A stretch of 64,000 nt of DNA from Tausonia pullulans (GCA_951802195.1 OX637629.1:1116001-1180000), one strand, 5' to 3'. Counted from the first letter of the stretch, positions 32,569 through 45,009 are shown. Made by a program: numbers and translations. The notes: generated from the sequence alone by a model not told the origin.

Positions 32569-32913
32569 AAAAGCCAAAGATTAAGTGTAGAGGACAACTT
32601 GACCCTAAGACAGCGAGACGGCGGAAGGGGAGGGAAAGTTGCGTAAATTAAGGAGGGTGGAAAAACGTAGTCAGAGAAAGGCAGTGGCGATGGAAGTACT
32701 TGCGCGCATGGAAGCCGCGGCGTTCCCGTTCTTGGCCGGTCTCAAGTAGAATCTTCTATGCTCTTTCTAGGACTCTTCCCTTGACGGTTAGCCAAAAATG
32801 CGAGAATGGTATTTTGGTGTCCTTATCGACGATGCGCGGTCATCTCAAGTCGCGTCGAGTCGCGTCGCGCGACTTCTCTCTAGCCTCCACCTTGCACCCT
32901 CAGTCTCCCCATC
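32569..32913. promoter_or_regulatory. Divergent upstream region, unknown gene/VPS71
   Basis: 345 bp between opposing start codons. It contains a tract of repeated CGTCGAGTCGCGTCGCGCGA-like steps (about 32848-32875) and a CT-rich stretch just before the VPS71 ATG. No ORF or RNA gene. Confidence 0.45.
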
Positions 32914-33695
32914 ATGGTCAAGACATCTCGCTCCCAGCGTGCGTTTCAGATTATCTGACATTTCATTCCACTCTCGTGACTGACTGAACGCGGCCCTCCT
33001 TGCCCCAGCCACGCGTCAGGCCGCCTTCGCCTCAACGGCTGCCAACGCTGCCATCTTCTCTGGGATCGAGGCGCCCCCAGCAAGCTTCAAGGCTTCTCCC
33101 AAGGCTGGGGTGGAGGCTCAGAAAAAGCGACTGCAACGTCGACTCGAGGAGCTTGAGGTGAGAGCGCACCTCTCTGTATGTGCTCGCTTTTCCCCTAACT
33201 TTGCTTCTCTCGCAAGCGCACCAACTACTCCGACACGCCCACCTCCCACCTCCATGCCCACCACCCTGAGGATGGACTCCCCACAGCCCTCGCTGCCTCC
33301 GCCGCCCAATCGGCTGCGTCCGTGTCAAATCAGGCCGCTCGGACAGCTGCTGCCGGCCGACACCGCGCCATTCCGCGCAAGCCGACGCCAGGCGTCCGGA
33401 CGCTCCTTACGCCTCAGTACCGCAAGTCGCTCTCAACTTTGCTGGACGAGAATGTGAGAGCGCCTCATTCTCATCCCGTCGGACGCCAATTTAGAGCGCT
33501 GACACCTCCTGCTAGCCGCACCAACCTTACCTCCTCGCAGAGGCCGCCCCCCCGATGCGTCCGCCGACGCGTCGACTCTGCCTGCCGTGCGGCTACCTTG
33601 GGGCCTATATCTGCGATCGGTGCGGCGAGTGGGTCTGCTCCAAGCCATGTAAGGAGCTTCATGACGAGGCTGGGTGCATAGCGCGAGGTGGATGA
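32914..33695 (+). CDS. VPS71: SWR1-complex HIT zinc-finger subunit (Vps71/Swc6, ZNHIT1)
   Basis: Four exons fit: 32914-32938, 33009-33157, 33217-33453 and 33516-33695 (196 residues, phases agree). The N-terminal helix (QKKRLQRRLEELE) is followed by RTNYSDTPTSH, the block TPQYRKSLSTLLDEN and a C-terminal HIT-type zinc finger with LCLPCGYLGAYICDRCGEW, then VCSKPC and a final ELHDEAGC. This ordering matches Vps71/ZNHIT1, a subunit that helps the SWR1 remodeller exchange H2A for H2A.Z in nucleosomes. Length is typical. The ATG at 32914 is chosen because exon 1 (MVKTSRSQ) splices in frame. Confidence 0.88.
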
Positions 33696-34487
33696 CGCTG
33701 GATGGAGTGGCGGTCAGCCACCGTGCGCGCGACATGCGAGTACGGTATTTAGGACATTTCGACGCATGATGAAGAGCAAGACCTCTCTAAAAGTGAGATA
33801 TGATGGGGTCACGATTCTTGTCATGTGACCTGTGCTGATCCATCACACACCGAACCCAAGTTTTTCGCTTAGATCAACTCGCTGTTTCTCATGATCACCC
33901 AAGTGATGAGGACTGCCAGGCAGGAGTTCTCGCTCGCCCAGCGCAGTTCTTGTCGCTCTCTGGAGCAAGGGCGGACCAGAGGGAAGCTCCCCTCACTGGA
34001 AAATTGCGGGAGATGAGGCAGGAGTCATGCGACAGCCGCGCGCGCTGCTGGTGCTGTCTGGCTGCCTTTGCCTGCGCTGAGTGATGTCATGATGGTTACT
34101 ATGACTACTAGTTCATCTGCATACACTCGCTTTGAAGGCTTGACTCGGAGAACGTACCTGGGCGCGGGCAAGCTGCCCATAACATGAACGCTACCACTTT
34201 CATCATTCCACCAAGTCAGTTATGCCTTTACATACCACGGTGATGAGAACGAATGCTTTACACGGTGTCTGCCTTTGCTGAGTGAGCCTGTTGCAACACG
34301 GGCCACCTCTCTCACTAAGCATAAGATTAGTCAACGGGTGGGCCTAGCGTCCCTAGTCCTCCCTCAGCCTACCTACTCGTCGACTATGACCGACCTCCCA
34401 CCGCTCCCTTTCTTACCCCCTCCAACCCTCACCCTCCATCTAAACCTCCGCTTCCCAGCCTGCGAACGCCCTTCAGTCTGCTCCAAC
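33696..34487. other. Intergenic region before the Rossmann-fold gene
   Basis: About 790 bp holding the VPS71 3' end and the promoter of the next gene. An ATG at 34386 is in frame with the annotated start of the next gene with no stop between, so the last 100 bases may be coding. No tRNA or other RNA gene seen. Confidence 0.45.
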
Positions 34488-36012
34488 ATGCCATTCGACG
34501 CCTCTACCGCAACGAACCCTAAGAGCATCTTCCTTCTCGGCGCGACGGGTACGTCTGCGTCATCGATGCGATCTCGCTCGCTCGTCTATGATGCCCTCTC
34601 TCCTCACGTCGTGCCCGCTCATCGGCCTCCTCTTCTCCCCCTTCTCCCCTCTTCTCCCCTACAGGCTATATTGGCGGCTCGGTCCTAACTGAGCTCGTCA
34701 AGGCTTACCCGGACGCCAAGATCTTCCTCCAGTACCGCTCCGACGACCATCTCGATCGCCTCCAGGCGGTCGGCAAGAATATTGAGCCGATTAAGGGCGA
34801 GTTGTCCTGGTCTTACTGCGCCACGCATAGAGGGAAGACTCGCTGACTTGCCAACCACTTTCAGCTACCCTCCAGGACACTGAGATCCTCAAGGAGTATG
34901 CCGCCAAGTCGGACCTCGTCGTCAATTGTGCCGACTGCGACGACCTCCCTTCGACGACTGCTCTCCTCGTCGGACTCGAGGAGGCTGGCCCGAAACGAGT
35001 TCAGGTCAGTCTTTCTGTCCTCTCCCTTCGGCCTCGTTGTATCGAGACTAATTCATGCCGAATGGACCCTGCAGGAGAAGAAGCTCAAGGCCGTCTACAT
35101 TCATACCTCCGGGACCGGGTATGTTCTTCGCTCACCTCTTCCAGCCATTCTTATGCACCTAGATTAATCTCTTGAGCATTACAGAGAGCTTATCGACCAC
35201 TCTGTGAAGCTCGGCGAGCTCGACGAGACCGTCTACGACGTGCGTTCGCTCCTCTTGCCCCGCGCACGTCTTTCTCGTTCTCCCTTGTGCGATGTCGGCC
35301 TAACCCGACGCGCTGACGCATGTATCCCTTTGCGCACGTAACTGGGTCTCTTTCTTCCCATTAGGACGCTAACATCGACCAGATCAGCTCTCTTCCCGAC
35401 GACCGAGATCACCGCAAGGTTTCGCTCCAGGTTATCCACGCTCTCGAGCGCGGCCACTTCCTCGGTTACATCATTCTCCCCGCAACCATCTACGGCCGCG
35501 GCACGGGTCCGATTAACCAGATCTCTCAGCAGATCCCTAACACGGTCGATTTTGCTCTCAAGAGGGAAAGGGCCGCCTACGTCAAGCCGGGCCAGAACGT
35601 CTGGTCAAACGTGACCATCTGGTCTCTCAGCAAGCTCTTCCTCCAGCTCGCCCAGCTTCTCCTCTCGCCCTCTGCGCCCCCCCCTCCGCACAATGGCAAC
35701 AGCCACTACATCTTCGCCGTCTCGAAGAAGCCCCACTCTTGGAAGGCGGTCGCCGAGCAGATCGGCGACACCCTCAAGGCCCTCGGCGAGATCAAAGAGG
35801 GTGGAGCCGTCGGTCTCTCCGAGGAAGAGATTGGACCCGGTATGAGGCAAAGCAACTCCGCCGGTGGCTCCCTCACGGGAACGACGAGCGTAGCTGTGAG
35901 CCACAAAGCCAAGGAGCTGGTTGGTTGGGTTGACGAGGACCGGATCGAGGATTTCCTGAAGAAAGACGTTCTCGACGTCCTCGCGAGGGCCAAGGCGGCG
36001 AAGAAGGCTTAG
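34488..36012 (+). CDS. NAD(P)-binding Rossmann-fold protein (extended SDR/NmrA-like)
   Basis: Six or so exons. The dinucleotide-binding glycine motif FLLGATGYIGGSVLTELV spans the first intron. It is followed by AKIFLQYRSDDHLDRLQ, SDLVVNCADCDDL, AVYIHTSGTG, then VSLQVIHALERGHFLGYIILPATIYGRGTGPINQIS, a pattern typical of extended short-chain dehydrogenases. The C-terminus includes HYIFAVSKKPHSWKAVAEQ and ends with a charged helix. This family includes NAD(P)-sensor and epimerase-like proteins; substrate unknown. The junction near 34800 is unresolved. An in-frame ATG 34 codons upstream (34386) would add MTDLPPLPFLPPPTLTLHL and more. The stop lies 70 bp from that of the convergent gene. Confidence 0.78.
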
Positions 36013-36082
36013 TATAGTGTCTGCCCATGTTTACTATGTATGGGTCCCTGATTCTGTATTGATGATAGTTGTCAATGAATGC

Positions 36083-39000
36083 CTACCTCTTCGCCGAAGG
36101 GCATGTCTCCCCAGCTTCCTTCAGAGCGCCTCTATGAGCCGCCGCCGCCGCCGTAGTCTTCAACCTTCTCTTTCGCTCCTCCTGACCTTGCTGCATGGCG
36201 ACTCCCCACTTGTCCGCCAGCTCTTGACTCATCCCCCTCTCCTCCACCAGCCACCTCAGGCTCCCCTCGACCGCAGCGATCTCGGCCTCTATCTCGGCCG
36301 CCTCAGCCTCCTCGCCTCGTGGATCGGTATCAAGGCCCAGCTTGTCGCCAAAGCCTTTGAACGGTTGGGACCGAGTGCGTTGCTCAAGGTGCTTGAGTGT
36401 TTGGATGAACGGGTCGTCGGCGGGATCGGCGGTGATCTGCTTGGAGGAAGAGGGCGGAGAAGTAGGACCGGGCCGAGGGTAGAGACTCCGGATATGGAGT
36501 ACCCAAAGGGCTGCTCTGGCCTCGTTTGGTACGAGGAAGGCTGGTAAAGCTGGTGCTGGCTCCACTGCTGGTGATGATGTTTCGAGCGCAGTTGTCACAA
36601 CAGCAGCAGCAGCGCTGTCGCCGACAGCTGTGCACAAGTCCGCCGGATACCTCGCGAGGTAAGCCTCGAGCAGCTTAGGGATCATCGGTAGTCGAGCCGG
36701 CAGATCCTTTCCTTGCACACCATCGACGAGCTGTCTCCGCAACGCGAGGAGCCGCGTCCGATGGAAACTTTTTTGGGCCGGGGATTTGAACCCATCGAAA
36801 GCTGCGGCGAGCTGGGGGCGGAGGACTGGTCGGATGGCATCGACAGTCCGGAGCAGGAGGGAGGCGTGGGTATCGTCCCACCTTGCGGCAGGGCCCTTAC
36901 GGCTCGCGGGCGAGATGGAAGAGGGCACCGAGAACGACGACGATTCGGTCGAGGAAGGGTCAATGGGAGATCCAGGGATGAGCGATGCAAACTGAGGAGA
37001 TCGCCCTCTGTCCTTGCTGACGACGCGCCTCTTCTGCTCAGCAGGCCATCGTTCGGCCGCGGCGCGCTCGATGAGCGAAGTCGTTCGGGCGAGACCCTCG
37101 GTTGCAGCCAAGTCGACATCTGCCCCTCCAGCTAGGTTTAAGCCAGAAGGACGGGCTAGAATGGCGTGGAATCCGCGGAGCAGAAGCGCGAGAAGAACAG
37201 GGTCGTCTGGGAGGAGTTTGTCTGCACGGTCGAGCCACTTCTCAAGACCGTGGAAGAAATCGAGGGGAGAAGCCGAAGAGGGGACACCGTTCGAGGTCGA
37301 GAAAGACGAAGCGTCTGGAGATGGGACCGAATTGATTGTAATTGAGGGCGAAGAAGAGGCCGTAGTATTGAGAACGGAGGGAGCCAACTTGCTTTTCGCA
37401 GGTTGCGGTGATGTTAAGGGCAGAACTTTCCGGTCGAGGAAGTCCGCCAGGTTGAATCGGATCCAGACAAGGTCGACCTCTCTCAGCTGAGGCAGCTGGT
37501 CAAACGAACTGTGGTTGTGGTTTGGCTTGCGATCCACGAGAGGTGATGCCCAGTGACGTAGATCCACCATCTTGCCTAGTGAAGATGTGCATGTAGAGGA
37601 AGTCAGTCAGCCGCACGTCCGTTCATGTTCGAGGGCGGGAGGACTGACGGAAAACCGTTGGCCAAAATCGCTCCGAGACCAATCGAAGGCCCGTCGAATT
37701 ATCGAGTGGGACTTTATTGATCAGCTGGAGCGCTTCTCTGAACTCCGATCTTGTTGTCGCAATGGTCAGAGCCTCAGTTGCGACTTTGGAAGGGTGAAGG
37801 GGCGGAATATGTTAACAGGGTGCTTCAAGCTTACTGAGACGGGTCCTTATAACCTCAAACCGAGAACTAGGGACGCCGTCCCACTCACAATCAGTTGCAG
37901 GCCGTTTAGCATGCCAAGAGGGGGGGACAGTGGCCGCTCTGGAGGAAGGCACTTTGGCGGCTGCAGTGGTGGTCTCAACCGCAACCGCAGCAGCAGTCAT
38001 GGTAGCGCCGCTCGAAACAACTGGCTTCACCTCTCGAGATGAGGTAATGCTTCCGGGAGCATCCAGAACGGCCTCGACGGCTTTGGCCATTTCGCCGTGT
38101 GCACGGACGAAGGCGGCGAGAAGGTCTCGCAGCCGGATGTTCTCGCGTTCGGCGAGGACGAGGGACTTGCGAAGGTCCTTCATTGGAGACCGAGGGGACG
38201 GGGAGAAGGAGGGCGAGGAGCGGGAGGGAGTGGGAAGGGATCGTTTTGAATTGATGGATTGGGAAGTGGTCTCGACGGAGGAGATTGAGGACGCGATGGA
38301 AGGAGGAGAAAGCGACGCGTCGTAACCAGGACTGGTCCCGTCCCCACTTTGAACCAAACCAGACGCTGGAGTCTTCTTCTTTTTCTGATGCTTTTTCTTC
38401 TTCTCCTGGCCCACTGAGGATGCCGAGGGAAACGAGGGTTTGCTCGATGTTGAGCCGAGTGCAGTTGGCATGACTGTCGTGCGGACCGGCGACAACGACG
38501 ATGAGCGCGGCCCGGGGTCCGATGGCCGAGGCGACGACGGCTTGCTGGATGTTCCTCCTCCTGCAGACGTGACTGCAGACGCCTGAGCCCCGAGTGCCAC
38601 TCCTCCAGGCCCGCCAGATGGCGACAATAAGGCAGTGCTTGAGGCACAAGGCGACGAGGGTGCGGGTGGGTAGGTGGTGACGACGTTCGGAAGCGGTGCC
38701 CTCTGAAAGGGCGAGCGTATGCTGGGAGCACCTGTCTTCGGACCCGCCGGTTGAGAGGTTGAGGCGGAGGAGGAGCTGTCGGAAGGCTTTTGCTCGCTAG
38801 AAGCCAAGGAAGAAGGACGAAGACGAGAACGAGACGGGTCGGACGCGACCACGTCGTCTGGATAGGCGAGCACCGGCGGCTCACGACGAAGAGGCGGCGT
38901 AAGGGAGGGCACGGGTGCCGCTGCTGCTATGGGAAGAGATTAGGCGAGAGGTATACCCGGCATTGCATCGATGAGCCAGCAGCCAAAAAGAGAATGAGGC

Positions 39001-39140
39001 AGAAGAGGGGAACACGGACCGGTCGCGTTGGCGGTTGCTGCTGCGATTGTCCGTCGGAACGAAACGGGCGCGCGAGGAGTCCTCCTCCGGGCGAGAGCCG
39101 AAGACGACGAGGCGGCGAGCCGGAGGACAGGCAGCGCCAT
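36083..39140 (-). CDS. Unrecognised large protein with mitochondrial-type N-terminus
   Basis: Minus-strand gene; the exons appear to be about 39140-39013, 38920-37840 (approximately), a short exon near 37790-37650, and 37580-36083. The first exon (MALPVLRLAASSSSALARRR) looks like a mitochondrial presequence: basic, hydroxylated, no acids. A long Ser/Pro/Lys-rich low-complexity part follows, with a short helix LAERENIRLRDLLAAFVRAH. Then come ALTIATTRSEFREALQLINK and MVDLRHWASPLVDRKPNHNH. The C-terminal half is folded-looking (FHGLEKWLDRADKLLPDD, KSFHRTRLLALRRQLVDG, ARAALWVLHIRSLYPRPG) and ends in a charged coiled coil. I do not recognise the family. It may prove to be two genes. Confidence 0.6.
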
Positions 39141-39450
39141 TGGGAGGAGAGTTGGGGGACGCTGGTGGCAGCACGAGGAGGCGGAACGGGAAAAAGAGAC
39201 GATGATGAGCGAGATTGGTATAGGTTGGCGAGAACGAGTGAACCCGGGTCTGGACAGGAAACGCGCGAGAGCCGGCTAGTATCGGTCCGCAGAGTGGGGC
39301 CAGAGCGCGCGCAGCCTGGGGACCCCTGCTCCTTCATTGCGTCGAAATCAGCGCGCTCCCTTCCAAATGCTGAGACATATCGGAACATCGCATCGGAGCA
39401 CACAAGTCTACACAACCACAAACACCACCACTACTACCGCCACCCATCCT
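39141..39450. other. Spacer between two minus-strand genes
   Basis: 310 bp containing the promoter of the upstream unknown gene and the 3' end of ANT1. A short CAC/CACCACTACTACCGCCACC run lies just before the ANT1 stop. Nothing else recognised. Confidence 0.4.
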
Positions 39451-41536
39451 TCATGCGCTGACCGCGCCCTTGACGGCGTCCACAACGATGTCGACCGTGA
39501 TCTCTGTTGACTCAGCGGAGAACGACCGAAGATGCGCCTGCTTCTCGTCAGCGAGGAACCCATCGCCAGGATGACAACAGGAAGAAACGAGAGATAACCC
39601 ACTTTCGACAACCGACTTGCCGATCTCCACGCCAAAGGCCTCGACCTTCTGAACGCTCGGCAGCGCGGCCTTCGCAGCAGCAACAGCCGCAGGCCCCGTC
39701 GGGAGCGCCCCAACGGCCCTCGAGATGGCTCCCTCGCCAGCGTGCTTGGCCTTCTCCAGCGCAGGGGCGACTTCGTGCTGGATGACGACCTCGACCTGCT
39801 TCCGCGGCCGGGCAAGGATGAGGAGGAGGACGTAGGCGTAGTGCTCGAACTGGTCCTTGGTCATGAAGAGGATGCCCTGGGTGAGGACGGCCTTGAAGAG
39901 CTGAGCGGACATGCCCTGGTACCATCCGGCAAATCCCTGAAAGCAAACAAGAGGATCAGATAAGACGAGCTGATAGCTTGAACGGAAGAGATCATGCCAC
40001 TTACCTTCTCCCGGTAGACTTGCTTGAGAAGCCCGATCGCCGACGTCGCCCTGACCGTGGGAGCCGCCGGTTTGGGAGCTGGAGAGGGTTTCTTTTCGCT
40101 CGAAGTTCCAGAGGCAGCAACCTCAGCAAAGGAGGGGGAAGATGAGTCCGAGTCCGAAGAAGAAGGAAGGACAGGACCGGGGGTCGAGGGCCGGGCCTGG
40201 AGGCGGACTTTCGCCATGATCTGTAACGAGAGGTCAAGTTTCACTCGAAGGAAGGCCAAGGAGCACGATGATAAGTGAAGGAATAGAAGACTGACGTAAG
40301 GGTAGGTCACCTGCAAACATAGAGAAAGAGCACAATCCACGAGTTAGACTGCACTGCCACTGTCTTCCCATCGTATGGCGCAGAGAAAGACCTCAAACAT
40401 ACGATCGTCGCGAGACTCTTGGAGGCCGCACCAACGAGGAAGGCCATCCCCGGGCTGAGCTTCTCCTTGCCCGAGCTGCGAAGGACAATCCCCTTGATCC
40501 TGGGGGGAGCAATAACCGAACGCCAGACCGAACAGCATCAGGAATGCGAGCGGCCATGAGACGATGACGCAAATGGCACAAAACTCACCGCTCGAACGCC
40601 CCGTACGTGATCGCCGGGTTGATGGTGAGAACGAGCCCAGGCTTGAGCCCCCGCCAGAAGCCCGTAGGTCCGTCTTCGGCGAGGATGTTCCGGGCGACGG
40701 CGAGGAACGACTCGTCGGCGGACGAAGGCCCTGAGAGCTGCTGACGAGTCGCTGGAGGGGGAGACCCAAGGGTAGGAGCGTGAATGAGTCGCGCCATGAG
40801 CTAGAACAAGGGGCGAATGGCAGTAGCACCTACCAATGACAGCGACAGGGATCGTAAAGATCTGAGCGAGCGCGCCGGCGAGCGCACCAAGGAGCAGCTC
40901 CGCTGCCGTGCCCATCGTCGCGGGCTTGCCGCTGACGCCACGAAGCCGGGCGAGCCGGCGAGCGTAGAGGCCACGGACGAGCGAGTAGAAAAAGAAGTAG
41001 GCGTACTGCATCGAGAATGTGTTTAGCATGCTCGCGCCAAAGCCCTTGTAGAAGGCGAGGAGGCCGCCGACGTCGCCTTTGAGGACGTCGATGAGCGACG
41101 CTACGAGCTCCCGGTCCTTGCGCTTGGCTGAGGCGAGCACGGTGGCAGCCTTGCTCTTGGCCTCACGCTCGGCCGTGGAGAGGGCCGACTCGTCGTCGTC
41201 GGCGGGGCCGGGAGCGGTAACCGAAGAGGTGCTGTCCTCGCTCTCGCCTGCCGACGCCTGAATGCGGGTCTTGATCGTATCGAGAGGGTAGACGAGGCTA
41301 TAGACGAGCACGCACACAAAGGAACACAGATCAACGGGGTTTATCTTGTCAGCTGTCGAGGAGGGCTCACGCGTTGCTAAACACGGCTCCCATGGCGCCG
41401 GCAAGCGCGTGGCTAAGAATCGCCGGCGGACGACGTCAGCGCGATGGGAGGGGGGGCGGTCACAGGCGTGGGCGCGAGGTACGGACCCCCAAGGAGAGAG
41501 GGGCTGCCTCTTGAGCGGTGGCAGGGCAGCGGGCAT
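39451..41536 (-). CDS. ANT1: Peroxisomal adenine nucleotide transporter (mitochondrial carrier family)
   Basis: Minus-strand gene with about seven introns; ATG at 41534-41536. Three carrier repeats are visible: NALVYPLDTIKTRIQ (first signature), LAQIFTIPVAVI with the following ATRQQL (second), and ATIVTYPYIMAKVRLQ (third). Other blocks: FYKGFGASMLNTFSMQYAYF, GFWRGLKPGLVLTINPAITY, and AVLTQGILFMTKDQFEHY near the end. The TINPAITYGAFER and LTQGILFMTKDQ patterns match the yeast Ant1/human PMP34 group, which imports ATP into peroxisomes for fatty-acid activation. A long acidic/serine loop sits between repeat halves. The extreme C-terminus depends on a poorly defined last intron. Divergent from the MFS gene. 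Confidence 0.83.
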
Positions 41537-42657
41537 AATGGCGGAGCGAGCTGGGGAAAGGAGAGGGTGATGGTTGGGGGGAGGGGGGTCAGAGAGAGAA
41601 GGGGACGCAGGCGTGGTCTCGATGTTCGGCTCAGCCCAGCGTCGGATAGCCGGTGCCTCCCGCCAACGCCTTCTCGCCCTCGGATGTCGCTCGCCGTATG
41701 GGCATCCAGTCAGTCCCCTTGGCTTTCTAGCGGGCGCCTTGATCGGGTCGGGCGCGGCACCGCAGAGCGTCAGTCGAGCCTTGATGCGCTGCTGCTCTAC
41801 CGAAGACGACACGTGGACAGACAGGCAGGAAGCTGAGAAGCTCGCGCAGCCGGCCGGCTTGAGGATTCTTCCACAATTGCGTCCGTCTCGCGCCCTTTTC
41901 TTTCTTGCGCGCAAAAGCACAAAGGCCGCAAGTCGCTTACATAAGCAAGGCGGATGCGCACGCGGCATTTCCTCGCGAACTTCAGCCCTCCTTGCCCTTG
42001 TTCAAGCACCGTCGGACTTCCATGCCGGCGAGGGCCAAGGGGATCGATACCGCGTCGCCTTGTTTCGCTCGCGACTGATCAGGGTTTGCGAGAAGAGATC
42101 GGTCTCGAAGGGAGTTTTTTCCTAAGCCGTGCTAGCACTGCTTGCTGCTGCTGGCTGCCACCTTGACAGCACTCTGCTGGCGCATGCTTGCTCGCGATGT
42201 TACCTCCCATCGCCACCACTCTCAAAGCCAGCCCTCGACCCTCTAGGCACAACTAATGCCCTCAATTCTCTAGCGCAACTAACTCACGTCGTAGTACATC
42301 AAACCCGTTCATCCGTGGGCTTAGCCCTTCGGTAGCGAGAGCGAAGGACATCGCTCCATTGCAAATCGACCGTCAGCGTACTCCCTTCCTCCCTCCTCGG
42401 CTCGTGGCCTTTGGTCGTAGAGACCCTCGTCTCAAGACGGGGGAAAGACAGGTCCTCTCTCCCTCCTCCCCTGCAACCAACATCTTCTCTTCCTCTCGGC
42501 TTCTTCCCTTCTCCCTCCCCTTGCTTCTTCTCCTTCTGCCTCGAAAAGCGCGCGCATAGCAGCAGCCCATCCCCGTTCGCCTCCCTCTCGCCTCGTTGGC
42601 GCCCCGACCTCCTTCCTCCCTTGCTTCCCTTTCGTCCTTCCTCTCTCCTCGCCCAGT
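41537..42657. promoter_or_regulatory. Divergent intergenic region, ANT1/MFS transporter
   Basis: 1.1 kb between opposing start codons. The 230 bases before the transporter ATG (about 42430-42657) are strongly pyrimidine-rich (CTCCCTCCTCCCCTG..., CTTCTTCCCTTCTCCCTCCC), likely 5' leader and core promoter. No tRNA, snRNA or convincing ORF. Confidence 0.5.
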
Positions 42658-44774
42658 ATGCCACATACCGCGACTCAAGGCCCCTTCGACGACGAGTTTG
42701 ACCCTTCATCGAAGGGAAAGCCGTCCGTGGTTCTGTCACCTTCCCCGAGTCTCGCCTATGATGCGGAGGAGGCAACCGCCCGCCTGCACAAGATCGAGCG
42801 CCGATTTCTCTGGAAGCTCGACGTCTGTCTTCTCACCTGGGCATGGTTCGGTGAGACTAGCTGGCTAGCTTTCCATCGATGAATGGCCAGCTTGACGGTG
42901 TCTTACGCTTCTCTCTCTCCCAGCATACTGTATCAAGCAAATCGACGCCTCAAACTACAAGACCGCGTACGCCTCTGGCATGCAGCAGTCGGTCAGTCGA
43001 CCATACTATCAGATACCACGCACGCGTCGCACTTTTGCTGACGGGGGAGCGTATGATTTCTTACAGCTTTCCCTGCACGGCAACGAGCGTGAGTTTGTCG
43101 TCCAATGTAAATCGTCTTCTCGTTTCCTGGCTCACCTTCAAGCCTCATCGATACCAGTCAACTACCTCGATACCTTCTACCGCATCGGATACGCCCTCTG
43201 CCTCATTCCTTCGCAGCTCATCCTCACCAAGGTCCCTGCGTCATGGTGGCTTCCGCCTCTTGAGGTCGCTTGGGGTATCATGACAGGTGAGCCAACCGCC
43301 GCAGGCGGACTCCCCTTGCTTGCTCTCACACAGTCTGCTGACTCTGCACCACCTTCCTTCGCTCGAAGCGCTTATGGCCGTCCCCAAGTCCGTCCAAGGG
43401 ATGTACGCCCTTCGCTTCTTCATCGGCGCATTCGAAGCTTCTTCCTATCCGGGCATTATATCAATTCTCTGCTCGTGGTACACCCCGACAGAGCTCGCCA
43501 CACGCATTGCAATCTTTGGCACCTCATACCCGGGCGCCAACATCTTTGTCTCCTTCATGCAAGCGGCACTCAACAAGACTATGGACGGCAAGGCCGGTCT
43601 CGAGGGCTGGCAGTGGCTGTTTGTAATCAACGGCCTCATGACGATTGTGGTTGCGTCGGCGGGCTTCTTCCTCGTGCGTCCACCGAGAGGTTCGGCCTCT
43701 GGCGTAGTCGTTGCACAGATCCGCTGATCCTCGTGTTCTCTCCCACCTCTCAGCTCCCGGATAACCCAACAAACACCCGCGTCAGGTGGCTCAATGCCGA
43801 CGAGCAGGCCATCGCTTGTCTCCGTGTCGACCGGGTGAGGAAACTCCCGCCGACCACGCTCTCATGGGCGTGCGTCAAGCGGGTCATCAAATCTTCGCGG
43901 ACATGGGCCTTCACTATCTCCTATGCGACTTGGTCTTGGTCCCAGAACTCCAACTCGTGGATCATTCTCTTCCTCAAGGCCGTCAAGAACGCTGACGGCA
44001 CCAAACGGTTCAGCATCCCGGAACTCAACGCGATCCCCATCGGCGGATGTAAGTCAGCCGACCGCTTCACGAATGAACGACGGGCTAACCTCGTGCCTTT
44101 CCCTTCTCTAGACGTCCTTCAAATCTTCGCCATGCTCTTCTTCGCCTGGCTTTCCGACAAGACGGGCCATCGCGCGACGCTCGTCATCGTTCAGCAGGTC
44201 ACTCTACTGATCGGCACCATTACGCTCTCTATCTGGCCCGCCTCATTCGGCGTCAAGATGTGGGCGTACTTCATGCTCTGGCTCTCCAACGCCGCGGGGC
44301 CGACCCTTGTTGTTAGTTCTGGTCCTCTGCTCTCCCCCCCCCCGCCTTTTTTTTTCTTTCTTTTGTCGCGCTCAAACTCATGTCTCTCGTTCTCTCTATC
44401 CAGGCTTGGATGGCGGACTACACCCCTTCGCCTGAGGACCGGGCCATCATCATCGGCGTCTCTGTGACGCTTGTCTTTATCGTCGACTCGTGGGCCAACA
44501 GTGAGCCCCATCCTGACCCTCCCCTTTCCTCTTCAGCATCCCTTACCGACCGAGCTTTCGTTCCCCCCTTCCAGTCCTCATTTACCCAGCGAAACAGGCG
44601 CCCCACTACAAGGTCGGCTTCAAGGCCGCCTCGGGCTTCGCCGTCGCTTGCATCGTTGCGACCGTCATCTTCTGGGCCATCACCAGGCGAGTGACTCCCG
44701 CTGCCGAGGTGGAGGAGGGTGAGCCCCAAGGGGAGTCGGAGAAGCAGCAGGCGCCGCAGAGAGAGTTTGTCTAG
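42658..44774 (+). CDS. MFS transporter, allantoate permease/pantothenate (Dal5/Fen2) family
   Basis: Plus-strand gene with about seven introns. The cytosolic N-terminus leads to KLDVCLLTWAWFAYCIKQIDASNYKTAY, the family signature of anion:cation symporters. Membrane spans follow: RIGYALCLIPSQLIL, GMYALRFFIGAFEASSYPG, WLFVINGLMTIVVASAGFFL, DVLQIFAMLFFAWLSDKTGHRA (MFS inter-domain motif), LIGTITLSIWPASF, IGVSVTLVFIVDSW and FAVACIVATVIFWAI; about 12 in total. The order and the WYTPTELATR motif fit Dal5/Fen2/Tna1 relatives that take up vitamins or carboxylates with protons at the plasma membrane. The exact substrate is unknown. ATG 42658 is supported by the pyrimidine-rich leader before it. Confidence 0.85.
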
Positions 44775-45009
44775 AACGTCTGTCTCCCTTGTGTAGAGAC
44801 AGGTATCGCTGGGAATAGATATAGATAAGGTCATCTTTGGTTTGTATTTTTTTTTGTTCGTTCTTGTCTTTTTAGAGATGAATCATGAGGCCATGCAAGC
44901 CCTTGTATCTGTTCGCTTCACCCCGAAAGCCCAGGCAGGAACCGACCGCTCTTTGAAGCTGTCGACGACGAAGGATCATAAGATAGCGACGATCGGGCTC
45001 CATCCAGTT

